64,000 bases of DNA from contig NZ_JAUSZM010000003.1 in NCBI RefSeq assembly GCF_030817655.1, positions 3,906,001 to 3,970,000 of the forward strand. The letters run 5' to 3'. The stretch is from Streptomyces sp. V4I2 (lineage in GTDB: Bacteria; Actinomycetota; Actinomycetes; Streptomycetales; Streptomycetaceae). Positions 16,785-24,364 of this stretch are shown in pieces; position 1 is the stretch's first letter, and the number at the start of each line of letters is the position of its first letter. A model generated the notes under the pieces. That model saw only the letters and a list, made by a program, of their open reading frames with translations, did no database searches and was not told the DNA's origin. Position numbers and translations under genes: made by a program.

Positions 16785-18077
16785 ATGAACCCTCGTCGTA
16801 GTAACAACTCGCTCCCCAAAACGGGCCGGTCGGCCTATGGGATGGCGTCGGCTGCCTTCCTGCTCCTCATACCCGTATTCGTGCTGGTCGGAGGTGACAG
16901 GGTCCGGGACTTCCTCAATTTCGGCGCGGGCGTCCTGTCGCTCGTCTCGCTCAGCTGCTCGGTGATCTGGGGCCTGGTCGCCCAGGACCGGGTCTTCCTG
17001 AACACGCGCCAACGGATCATCGGACAGGCGGTGCACCGGACGACCGCGGTCGCCTCGATCGCGTTCCTGCTGTTGCACATCACCACCAAAGTCGCGCTCG
17101 ATCACACAAGCCTGATCTCGGCGCTGATCCCCTTCTCGCTCGGCGTGACCGGAAGCGCCGGCCTGATCGGCCTCGGCTCCCTGGCCGGCCTGCTCATGAT
17201 CTTCGTGGGCATCACCGGCGCCATGCGCAGCGCCTTCGCCTCCCCGGCCCCGATCGCGGCCCGCTGGCGCGCCATGCACATGCTGGCCTACCCGGCCTGG
17301 TGCGCCGCACTCATCCACGGCCTGTACGCGGGCCGCACGGCGAAGCCGACCTTCGTGATCCTGTACGGCCTGTCCCTGCTCGGCGTCACCGCGGCCCTCG
17401 CCCTGCGGGCGGCCCCGCGCCCGGTCAAGCGCAAGGTCGCCGACAAGATCACCGCGTTCCTGGGAACCAGCGAGGAACGGCCGGGCCGCGAGGAGCTCGA
17501 CGCCAGCCGGGCCAGGATGGCCGAGGGCGCCGCGCTGCCGGGCTACGAGAACCGGAGCGGCCCGCGCGCCGCCCAGCCCGGCACGGCACCGCCGTACGAC
17601 GCCCCCCTGGGCGCCCCCGCGTCCCCGGAGCCCGCGAACGGCTTCGCGGCCGCCTACCGGGCCGTGTCGACACCACGCCAACAGCAGCCCTACGCGGCCG
17701 ACCAGACCGCGCGCATGGACCTGCCGATGGACATGCAGCCCACGGAGGCGATCCCGCGCTACGACAACGGCGGCAGCACCTCGGGCAGCTGGCCGATCCC
17801 CTCTCCGCCGCCGGTCGGCGAGGCGCCCCCGTCGGCCTACGACCCGCTCCAGGACACCGGATACAACATCCCGACCTATGACAATTCAGGCGCCTCGGGC
17901 TATGGCTCGAGTGACGTGTACGACACCACTGAGACGAACAACCTCTACGGCGCGTACTACCCGGACGACACGTACAACAGCGGTCCCGCCACTGAAACAA
18001 CGCCCGGTGCTTCCTACGACTTCGACGCACCGGGTTCGGGCGAACCTTGGAACACGCCTTCCGGAGGCTTTAAGTGA
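16785..18077 (+). CDS. Cytochrome b561/ferric-reductase-like membrane protein
   Basis: A 430-residue protein read from the ATG at 16785, which follows GGAG; the longer frame to 16677 adds an unlikely tail. The first 230 residues hold about six membrane helices with histidines in facing helices (VHRTTAV, LLLHITTK, AMHMLAYPAW, ALIHGLYAG), as expected for haem-binding ferric reductase-like domains. The last 200 residues are Pro/Gly/Tyr/Asp-rich and probably disordered in the cytoplasm. Its stop overlaps the start of the NuoF-like gene by 4 bases. The pair looks like a membrane redox module in which a soluble flavin/Fe-S protein passes electrons to the haem protein. Confidence 0.75.
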   Translation: MNPRRSNNSLPKTGRSAYGMASAAFLLLIPVFVLVGGDRVRDFLNFGAGVLSLVSLSCSVIWGLVAQDRVFLNTRQRIIGQAVHRTTAVASIAFLLLHITTKVALDHTSLISALIPFSLGVTGSAGLIGLGSLAGLLMIFVGITGAMRSAFASPAPIAARWRAMHMLAYPAWCAALIHGLYAGRTAKPTFVILYGLSLLGVTAALALRAAPRPVKRKVADKITAFLGTSEERPGREELDASRARMAEGAALPGYENRSGPRAAQPGTAPPYDAPLGAPASPEPANGFAAAYRAVSTPRQQQPYAADQTARMDLPMDMQPTEAIPRYDNGGSTSGSWPIPSPPPVGEAPPSAYDPLQDTGYNIPTYDNSGASGYGSSDVYDTTETNNLYGAYYPDDTYNSGPATETTPGASYDFDAPGSGEPWNTPSGGFK

Positions 18078-19687
18078 ACGAGGCCCTGCCCGACGTCCCA
18101 GAAGTCCGCGTGGTCGGCCTTCCCCAGCTCACGTCGGGCTTCGACCTTGTCGAGAGACTCGACCTGCCCATGCACCTGAAGGTGCACGGGCCGCTCGAAC
18201 CGATGGGCGGCGAGCAGCTCGCGAAGCTCTCGGAGGCCATCAACCTGAAGGGCCGCGGCGGCGCGGGCTTCCCCTTCCACAAGAAGCTGCGCTCCGTCGC
18301 CGAGTCGGCGATCAAGCGCGGCGTACGGCCGGTCGTCGTCGTCAACGGCAGCGAGGACGAACCGGCCTGCCGCAAGGACACGGTGCTCATCAACCGTGCC
18401 CCGCACCTCATCCTGGACGGCGCGCTGCTGGTCGCGGAGGCGCTGGGTGCCCGCACGCTCGTGGTGGGGGTCACCCGGGAGTCCACGCAACGCTCCATGG
18501 AGGCCGCGCTCGCCGAACGCGGCCTCAGCAACGGCCGCCGATCGGCTCTACGCGCGCGCGTGCAGCGCAATCCCGTCCGCATGGTCACCGGAGCGGCGGC
18601 GTCGCTGATCCGCTCCATCGACGGCGGCCCCGCGATCCCGCCGGGCCGCAAGGTCAGCGCCTCGCAGACCGGCGTGGGCGGGGCGCCCACCCTGCTGTCG
18701 AACGCCGAGACCTTCGCCCAGCTCGCGATCGCCGCCCGCATCGGCCCCGAGCGCTACGGCAACACCGGCCTGTACGACGAGCCGGGCACCGTCATGCTCA
18801 CGGTCTCCGGCGCGGTCGCACGCCCCATGGTCATCGAGGTCCCCACGGGCGTGCCGCTGCGCTACGTCCTCCAGCTGGCCGGCGCCCCGCCGGTCCCGCA
18901 GGGTGTGCTGACCGGCGGCTACCACGGCAAGTGGATCGACGCGGCGACGGTCAACGAGGCGATCGTCTCGCGCAACTCCCTGGACGCGGTGGGCGGTTCG
19001 CTCGGCGCCGGCGCGATCCTGCCGATCAGTCAGGACACCTGCCCGCTGGGCGAGTCGCTGCGCGTGGCGCAGTGGCTGGCCGAGGAGAGCGCGGGACAGT
19101 GCGGTCCCTGCTACCTCGGTCTGCCGGCCGCCGCGCGCGGCATGGAGGACATCATCAACGGCGGCGGCCCGGCCGCCCTGGAGGCCCTCAAGCAGGTCGC
19201 CAAGAACGTGAAGCGGCGCGGCGCGTGCTCGCACCCCGACGGGTCCGCGATGTTCCTGGAGTCGACGATCAAGGCGTTCACGGACGACCTGGCCGCGCAC
19301 GTCCTCGGGAACGGCTGCGGAAGGCCCGTGGAGGGCGTTCTGCCGCTCTTCGAGGGCGGCAAGACGCCCACGGGCATCCCCGGCGGCAGCGAGGCCGAGG
19401 AGAACGGCCCCAGCCGTCAGAAGATCTACGTCGACTGGACGCTGTGCCGGGGCCACGGCCTGTGCGCCGACATCCTCCCGGAGGTCTTCGAACTGGGCGC
19501 CGACGGCTTCCCGACCGTCGCGCAGGCCCAGGTGCCGCGCTACGCGGAGGCGAAGGCGCTGCGCGCGGTGCGGCGCTGCCCGGCGCTGGCCCTGCGCATC
19601 GAGGAGGACACCCGCTCGCAGGGAGCGACCCGCAACAACCTCCCGGTCCTCTCCCAGGGCCGCGGCCGCCGCGCCCTGGGTCGCTGA
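18074..19687 (+). CDS. NuoF-like flavin/iron-sulfur protein fused to a C-terminal ferredoxin
   Basis: A 537-residue protein starting at a GTG coupled to the preceding gene. The FMN/NADH fold of complex I 51-kDa subunits is seen in LKGRGGAGFPF (about residue 60) and VNGSEDEPACRKD, followed by an SLBB segment. The NuoF cluster motif reads SAGQCGPCYLG, so the first of the usual cysteines is Ala; another Cys follows at RRGACSHP. The C-terminus is a single-cluster ferredoxin: CRGHGLC, then RRCPALAL. No other complex I subunits are nearby. It is more likely the electron donor of the adjacent cytochrome b-like protein than part of respiratory complex I. Confidence 0.75.
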   Translation: MNEALPDVPEVRVVGLPQLTSGFDLVERLDLPMHLKVHGPLEPMGGEQLAKLSEAINLKGRGGAGFPFHKKLRSVAESAIKRGVRPVVVVNGSEDEPACRKDTVLINRAPHLILDGALLVAEALGARTLVVGVTRESTQRSMEAALAERGLSNGRRSALRARVQRNPVRMVTGAAASLIRSIDGGPAIPPGRKVSASQTGVGGAPTLLSNAETFAQLAIAARIGPERYGNTGLYDEPGTVMLTVSGAVARPMVIEVPTGVPLRYVLQLAGAPPVPQGVLTGGYHGKWIDAATVNEAIVSRNSLDAVGGSLGAGAILPISQDTCPLGESLRVAQWLAEESAGQCGPCYLGLPAAARGMEDIINGGGPAALEALKQVAKNVKRRGACSHPDGSAMFLESTIKAFTDDLAAHVLGNGCGRPVEGVLPLFEGGKTPTGIPGGSEAEENGPSRQKIYVDWTLCRGHGLCADILPEVFELGADGFPTVAQAQVPRYAEAKALRAVRRCPALALRIEEDTRSQGATRNNLPVLSQGRGRRALGR

Positions 19688-19697
19688 CCACACGACG

Positions 19698-19729
19698 AAG
19701 GCGGGTCATCCTCTCGGATGACCCGCCTT
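19698..19729. terminator. Bidirectional terminator between the NuoF-like gene and tRNA-Ala
   Basis: A perfect palindrome (AAGGCGGGTCATCC, loop TCTC, GGATGACCCGCCTT) with A/T at its flanks sits between convergent transcription units. Confidence 0.8.
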
Positions 19730-19738
19730 CAACTGTTG

Positions 19739-19811
19739 TGGAGCTAAGGAGAATTGAACTCCTGACCTCCTGCATGCCATGCAGGCGCTCTACCAACTGA
19801 GCTATAGCCCC
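19739..19811 (-). tRNA. tRNA-Ala (anticodon UGC), copy 1
   Basis: A 73-base cloverleaf with acceptor GGGGCTA/TAGCTCC, the D-arm AGCTCAGTTGGTAGAGC, the anticodon TGC in CTGCATGGCATGCAG context, and the T-arm motif GTTCAATTC. The 3' CCA is not encoded. It is identical to the copy at 22960-23032. Confidence 0.95.
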
Positions 19812-19959
19812 TTGTGGTCTTGCGGCGGAGCCGCACATTGACCGTGTCGCCCGGTTCCCCCGGCGGCGACGCCAACATTACCGGCCCACCGGGGGGAGCA
19901 CCAAATCGTTTCCGTTCTGTCCGGTTACGCGAATCGATGCCCGATCTCGCGGTGATCAC

Positions 19960-20193
19960 TCATGCCGTGACGAACGAATAGAACCGTTTGAGCGTGCAGT
20001 GCTCTTCGAGGAGCCGGCCGTAGATCGGCTCGCCCTCCAGTTCCCGGTACGTCTCGATCGGGTCGCCTTTTATGATCAGCGCCCGCGCGCACTCCTCGCA
20101 CCAGTACTGGTACTCGGGATTGACCGGTTCCATGTCACGGACGATCGGCGTACCGCTGCCGCACCAGTCGCACTTTCGCCTGTGTGCACCCAT
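19960..20193 (-). CDS. Small zinc-ribbon protein, 77 residues
   Basis: The protein has two cysteine pairs, CDWC near the N-terminus and CEEC near residue 35, typical of a zinc ribbon, then an acidic helical C-terminus. The family is unrecognised. The gene starts four bases after the stop of a second zinc-ribbon gene (20197-20370), so the two are likely co-expressed. A role in binding nucleic acid or protein is suggested only by the fold. Confidence 0.7.
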   Translation of the reverse strand: MGAHRRKCDWCGSGTPIVRDMEPVNPEYQYWCEECARALIIKGDPIETYRELEGEPIYGRLLEEHCTLKRFYSFVTA

Positions 20194-20196
20194 CGA

Positions 20197-20370
20197 TCAG
20201 CTCCAGCTGTGGCCGCAGGCCGTGCACACGTAGGAGATCCCGCCGTTGTCACCGAGAACTTGGGCCACATGGACGGAACCGCAGGAAGGGCAGCTGAGAC
20301 GGATGACCGTATCCCGTGTCGATGCTGCTTCGCGGAGGTGGCCGACCTCCGCGAGGATGCTCGCAGGCAT
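20197..20370 (-). CDS. Tiny zinc-ribbon protein, 57 residues
   Basis: The ATG at 20370 is preceded by a strong GGAGGGAG. The product has CPSC and CTAC knuckles separated by about 20 residues and ends HSWS, a compact zinc ribbon resembling those of transcription-associated or ribosomal proteins. It lies directly upstream of the 77-residue zinc-ribbon gene. Confidence 0.7.
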   Translation of the reverse strand: MPASILAEVGHLREAASTRDTVIRLSCPSCGSVHVAQVLGDNGGISYVCTACGHSWS

Positions 20371-20439
20371 CACTACTCCCTCCCGTCGGGCCGCGCCCCC
20401 TTCCGGCCGTTTGATTCTGCCACGGCCGGGCCAATACGG

Positions 20440-21912
20440 TCAGCGACGCCTCAGTACCAGTCCGGACACGGCACCCACCGCGGCCGTTCCGGCCAGCGCG
20501 AACATGCACGCCAACAGCGCCTCCGCAGAGGTATACGCCTGCGAGGCCCCAAGTGACTCAAGCCGGTTCAAGAACAGTGTGCCGAACAACGCGACGCCGG
20601 TCAGTTGGCCGAGCTGGGTGACCGTGGCCAGCAGACCGCTGGCGTCCGCCGCGTTCTCGGGCGGCACCGTGGCCAGCGCCCGGGTGAGCGTCGGGCTGAA
20701 GGCGAGCGCGAGCCCGACACCGACACCGGCGTACGCGACGTACAGCGGCGCACCGCCCTCGTCGCCGCCCTTCAGGGCCAGGCCCACGCCCGCGACCGCC
20801 AGCGCGGTGATCACGAAGCCGGCCGGGGTCAGGGCCCGCTGCCAGGACGCCGGCCAGGTGCGCCAGGTCAGACCGACCAGGCCGAAGACGACCGCGGTCG
20901 GCGCGAAGGTGAGGCCGGCCCGCAGCGCGCTGTAGCCGAGGCCGCCCTGGACGTGCAGGGTGAGCGCGAACAGGAAGCCGCCGTTGACGGCCATCACCGC
21001 CAGGATCCGGAAGACGGCGAGGCCCATGCCGGGATGGCGCAGCACACTGGGCGCGATCAGCGGGGCGCCGCCGCGCCGGGCGAGCCGGGACTCGTACGCG
21101 CAGAACAGGCCGAACGCGATCGCGGCCGCGGCCAGCGACAGCCAGGACCACAGCGGCCAGTCCTCCTCCTGCCCGAGCACCAGCGGCACCGTGAACAGCG
21201 ACACGGCCGCCCCGAGCAGCACCAGGCCGGGCAGGTCGAGGCCGCGCGTCGGCCGCGGGGCCGCGGGGCCGTCCCCGGGCGGCAGCAGGCGGTTGCCGAG
21301 GACCAGCAGGGCGAGGCCCACCGGCACGTTGACCAGGAACACCGGCCGCCAGCCGGTGCCGAACAGGTCGGCGCTGACCAGGATTCCACCGAGGACCTGC
21401 CCGGCGGCGGCGCCGACGGCGAGGACGGCCGAGTAGGCGCCGAGCGCCTTCATCCTGGCCTCGCCGGTGAAGTTGCGCTGGATCAGGCTGAGCACCTGCG
21501 GGATCATCACCGCCGAGCCGGCGCCCTGGACCAGCCGGAACACGATCAGTTCGGTGGCGCCCTGCGCCAGACCGCAGGCCAGCGAGGCCGCCGTGAACAG
21601 GGCGAGCCCGGCCAGGTGGACCCGGCCGTGCCCGAACCGGTCGCCGAGGCGGGCGCCGGTGATCAGCAGCACGGAGTAGGTGATGGCGTATCCGGCGATC
21701 ACCAGCTGAACATCCGCGCCGGACGCGTGGAGTTCGGTGGCGATGGTGGGGGCCGCGACATTCACGATGAACACGTCGAGCAGCGCCATGAACTGGGCGG
21801 CGAGGACCAGCGCGAGCAGCGCACGGGGCGGATTGTCAGTGGCGGGCGCTTTACTGATCTCAGGACTTGGAACGGGTGCGGGACCCGGCCCCGTCCGGGG
21901 AGTTGTCGTCAT
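20440..21912 (-). CDS. MFS drug-efflux transporter, 14-helix (DHA2) type
   Basis: A 490-residue membrane protein. The ATG at 21912 (MTTTPRTG) is chosen because the longer frame is antisense to the divergent regulator. Family motifs are ALLDVFIVNVAAPTI in helix 1 (DHA2 motif), GARLGDRFGHGR between helices 2 and 3, and RLVQGAGSAVMIPQ in helix 4. About 14 hydrophobic segments are visible. It is expected to expel hydrophobic drugs by proton antiport. The divergent HTH gene 110 bases away is a likely regulator. Confidence 0.85.
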   Translation of the reverse strand: MTTTPRTGPGPAPVPSPEISKAPATDNPPRALLALVLAAQFMALLDVFIVNVAAPTIATELHASGADVQLVIAGYAITYSVLLITGARLGDRFGHGRVHLAGLALFTAASLACGLAQGATELIVFRLVQGAGSAVMIPQVLSLIQRNFTGEARMKALGAYSAVLAVGAAAGQVLGGILVSADLFGTGWRPVFLVNVPVGLALLVLGNRLLPPGDGPAAPRPTRGLDLPGLVLLGAAVSLFTVPLVLGQEEDWPLWSWLSLAAAAIAFGLFCAYESRLARRGGAPLIAPSVLRHPGMGLAVFRILAVMAVNGGFLFALTLHVQGGLGYSALRAGLTFAPTAVVFGLVGLTWRTWPASWQRALTPAGFVITALAVAGVGLALKGGDEGGAPLYVAYAGVGVGLALAFSPTLTRALATVPPENAADASGLLATVTQLGQLTGVALFGTLFLNRLESLGASQAYTSAEALLACMFALAGTAAVGAVSGLVLRRR

Positions 21913-21974
21913 GCCGTCGAGCCTGGCGTCCCTCCGGTACGGGTGCCGAGTGCCCGCTGATGCTGGTACCGACA

Positions 21975-21996
21975 GCACCTGGCAGAGGACAGGTGC
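21975..21996. promoter_or_regulatory. Candidate operator in the MFS/regulator divergent region
   Basis: A perfect inverted repeat GCACCTG-N8-CAGGTGC lies midway in the 109-base gap between the two divergent starts, where the regulator would control both promoters. Confidence 0.55.
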
Positions 21997-22021
21997 GGCA
22001 TCGACGATGAGGGACGTGACG

Positions 22022-22852
22022 ATGGGGACGACACAGCGCCGCCGGCCCGAGCTGGCCACTTTTCTGCGCACGCGGCGGGCCCGGGTGACACCGGCGGACG
22101 TGGGCATGCCGCCGGGTTTACGGCGTCGCACACCGGGCCTGCGCCGCGAGGAGGTGGCCCAGCTCTCGGGTGTCGGTGTGACCTGGTACACATGGCTCGA
22201 GCAGGGCCGGCCGATCAACGCCTCCGCGCAGGTCCTGGACGCCGTGGCACGCACGCTGCGCCTCGACCCACCGGAGCGGGAGCACCTGTACCACCTCGCC
22301 GAAGTGCCGTACGCACACGCCCCGGAGACCCTCGCGCAGGCCGTGGGACCGGACGTCCTGGGCATCATCGAGGCCCTCGAACCACGCCCCGCGGTGGTCT
22401 ACAACTCGCGGTACGACATCCTGGCCGCCAACTCCGTCTACCGCGACCTGTTCCTCTCCGATCCGATGCCGGCCCGGCGCCCGCACAACGCCCTGTGGGC
22501 GCTGTTCACGGTGCCGGAGAAGGACTGCCCGCTGGTGTTCCGGGAGACGGAGCTGCCGGTGATGGTGGCGACCCTGCGCGCCGCGTACGGACTGCATGCC
22601 GGGGAGCCGGTCTGGGAGGACTTCATACGCAGGCTGTCGGCGGCGAGCCCGCTCTTCGCGCGGCTGTGGGAGAGCGGCGACGTGGCGGAACCCGGGCGGC
22701 GGGTGAAGACGTTCCGGCACGCGGAGGCGGGTGAGCTGCGGATGACGTCGGTGTCGCTGTCGATCAACGGGATGCCGGAGTGCCGGATCGTGGTCTACAC
22801 GCCGGACGATGAGGGGACGGCCCGGCGCACGGCTCTTCTGAGGAGGGCATAA
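22022..22852 (+). CDS. XRE-type HTH regulator with MmyB-like ligand-binding domain
   Basis: A 276-residue protein. The ATG at 22022 is eight bases after GAGGG; an earlier ATG is at 22007. The N-terminus has the RRTPGLRREEVAQLSGVG helix-turn-helix with WYTWLEQGR, the signature of the MmyB-like family. The rest is the PAS-like domain (VVYNSRYDILAANSVYRDLF, and FRHAEAGELRM near the end). Such proteins commonly act on a divergent neighbour, here the MFS transporter. Confidence 0.9.
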   Translation: MGTTQRRRPELATFLRTRRARVTPADVGMPPGLRRRTPGLRREEVAQLSGVGVTWYTWLEQGRPINASAQVLDAVARTLRLDPPEREHLYHLAEVPYAHAPETLAQAVGPDVLGIIEALEPRPAVVYNSRYDILAANSVYRDLFLSDPMPARRPHNALWALFTVPEKDCPLVFRETELPVMVATLRAAYGLHAGEPVWEDFIRRLSAASPLFARLWESGDVAEPGRRVKTFRHAEAGELRMTSVSLSINGMPECRIVVYTPDDEGTARRTALLRRA

Positions 22853-22857
22853 AAGAA

Positions 22858-22880
22858 ATCCCGCCCCAGCGGGACGGGAT
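22858..22880. terminator. Hairpin after the HTH regulator
   Basis: ATCCCG and CGGGAT pair around an inner GC-rich loop just past the regulator stop, between it and the convergent tRNA-Ala. Confidence 0.55.
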
Positions 22881-22959
22881 CTTCATCAAGCGATCTTCGA
22901 CAGCGCACGATCTTTGACAACTCAAGAGTGCAACTCAAGACTGTCGATCTCTCGACCTG

Positions 22960-23032
22960 TGGAGCTAAGGAGAATTGAACTCCTGACCTCCTGCATGCCA
23001 TGCAGGCGCTCTACCAACTGAGCTATAGCCCC
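22960..23032 (-). tRNA. tRNA-Ala (anticodon UGC), copy 2
   Basis: Same sequence over 73 bases as the copy at 19739-19811, including the bases immediately flanking both ends. It lies downstream of the histidine phosphatase gene region on the same strand. Confidence 0.95.
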
Positions 23033-23126
23033 TTGCGTTCTTCCCGCTCGGCGAGGCGAACAAGAAGAACTTTAGCCTGCGACCTGCCGGAAAGTGAAAT
23101 CCGGGTCGCGGGCCCTGGTGCCCCGC

Positions 23127-23795
23127 TCAGTCGTCGTCGCCGAGCACCGGCTCCGGCAGGGTGCCGGCGTTGTGCTCGAGCAGACGCCAGCCGCGCGCCC
23201 CCTCGCCGAGGACGGACCAGCAGCAGTTGGAGAGTCCGCCGAGGCTCTCCCAGTGATGGGACTCCAGGCCGAGGAGGCGTCCGATGGTCGTCCGGATCGT
23301 GCCGCCGTGGCTGACGACGACGAGCGTGCCGTCGTCGGGGAGCTTCTCGGCGTGCCGCAGCACCACGGGGGCGGCGCGGTCGGCGACCTCGGTCTCCAGT
23401 TCGCCGCCGCCGCGGCGCACCGGCTCGCCGCGCTTCCACGCCGCGTACTCCTCGCCGTGCCGGGCGATGATCTCCTCGTGCGTCAGCCCCTGCCAGACGC
23501 CCGCGTAGGTCTCCCGCAGGCCCTCGTCGTGGGTCACCTCCAGGCCGGTGAGCGCGGCGAGCTCGGCGGCCGTGTTGGCGGCCCGCTGAAGGTCGGAGGC
23601 GACGATCGCGTCGGGCTCCAGGGAGGCCAGCAGCCGGGCGGCGCGCTGGGCCTGGAGCAGGCCGGTCTCGGTGAGGGAGACGTCCGTGGTGCCCTGGAAG
23701 CGGCGCTCCACGTTCCACGAGGTCTGGCCGTGCCGCCAGAGGATGACACGGCGGCCGCGGCCCGGCTTCCGGCCGGCTCCCGCGGGGGCGCTCAC
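23127..23795 (-). CDS. Histidine phosphatase family protein
   Basis: A 222-residue enzyme of the phosphoglycerate-mutase-like fold. The GTG at 23795 overlaps the rsfS stop (GTGA). The catalytic motif is WRHGQTSWN near residue 20, followed by ETYAGVWQGLTHEEI and VVSHGGTIR containing the second histidine. Substrate is not evident; members of this neighbourhood are often annotated as phosphoglycerate mutase-like. It ends an apparent nadD-LCP-rsfS-phosphatase run. Confidence 0.85.
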   Translation of the reverse strand: MSAPAGAGRKPGRGRRVILWRHGQTSWNVERRFQGTTDVSLTETGLLQAQRAARLLASLEPDAIVASDLQRAANTAAELAALTGLEVTHDEGLRETYAGVWQGLTHEEIIARHGEEYAAWKRGEPVRRGGGELETEVADRAAPVVLRHAEKLPDDGTLVVVSHGGTIRTTIGRLLGLESHHWESLGGLSNCCWSVLGEGARGWRLLEHNAGTLPEPVLGDDD

Positions 23796-24235
23796 CGGGG
23801 GTCCCCGAACTCGGCGGCGTCCTCCTCGGCCCGCAGCTTGGCGTGCTCCTCGCCCTTGCCGCGGGTCGCCTTGGCGTCGGCGGGCAGCTCGAGCTCGGGG
23901 CAGTCCTTCCACAGCCGTTCCAGGGCGTAGAAGACGCGCTCCTCGCTGTGCTGGACGTGGACGACGATGTCCACGTAGTCGAGCAGGATCCAGCGGGCCT
24001 CGCGGTCGCCCTCGCGGCGCACCGGCTTGACGCCGAGCTCCTTCGAGAGCCGCTCCTCGATCTCGTCGACGATCGACTTGACCTGACGGTCGTTGGGCGC
24101 GGAGGCCAGCAGGAAGGCGTCGGTGATCGACAGAACGTCGCTGACGTCGTAGGCGATGACGTCGTGCGCCAGTTTGTCGGCGGCCGCCTGGGCGGCGGTG
24201 GTGATGAGCTCGAGAGAGCGGTCAGTCGCGGTCAC
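23792..24235 (-). CDS. rsfS: Ribosome silencing factor RsfS
   Basis: A 147-residue protein read from the GTG at 24235 (VTATDRSLEL); the longer frame lacks support. It contains the RsfS/Iojap core: AHDVIAYDVSD, LSITDAFLLASAPNDRQVKSI, and LLDYVDIVVHVQ. RsfS binds ribosomal protein L14 and blocks subunit joining when nutrients are short. The acidic C-terminal 30 residues are a common actinobacterial extension. The rsfS-nadD linkage is widespread in bacteria. Confidence 0.9.
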   Translation of the reverse strand: MTATDRSLELITTAAQAAADKLAHDVIAYDVSDVLSITDAFLLASAPNDRQVKSIVDEIEERLSKELGVKPVRREGDREARWILLDYVDIVVHVQHSEERVFYALERLWKDCPELELPADAKATRGKGEEHAKLRAEEDAAEFGDPR

Positions 24236-24364
24236 TACAAGGCTTTCGGTCGGCGGACACTTGACACCAAGGGTCTCACGGACAGCCGAGGCCACCCCAC
24301 GCGATCAGTGGATCACGTGGGGCCGCCCCGGCCGGTCCGGCCGGACAGGCTCTGCTGACAGGCC

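Noticed and set aside
18074..19687. NuoF of respiratory complex I
   Set aside because: No other nuo genes are present, a ferredoxin domain is fused at the C-terminus and a cluster ligand is missing.
19739..23032. The two identical tRNA-Ala genes as ends of an integrated element
   Set aside because: No integrase or phage gene lies between them. The genes between are ordinary chromosomal ones and both tRNAs are complete.
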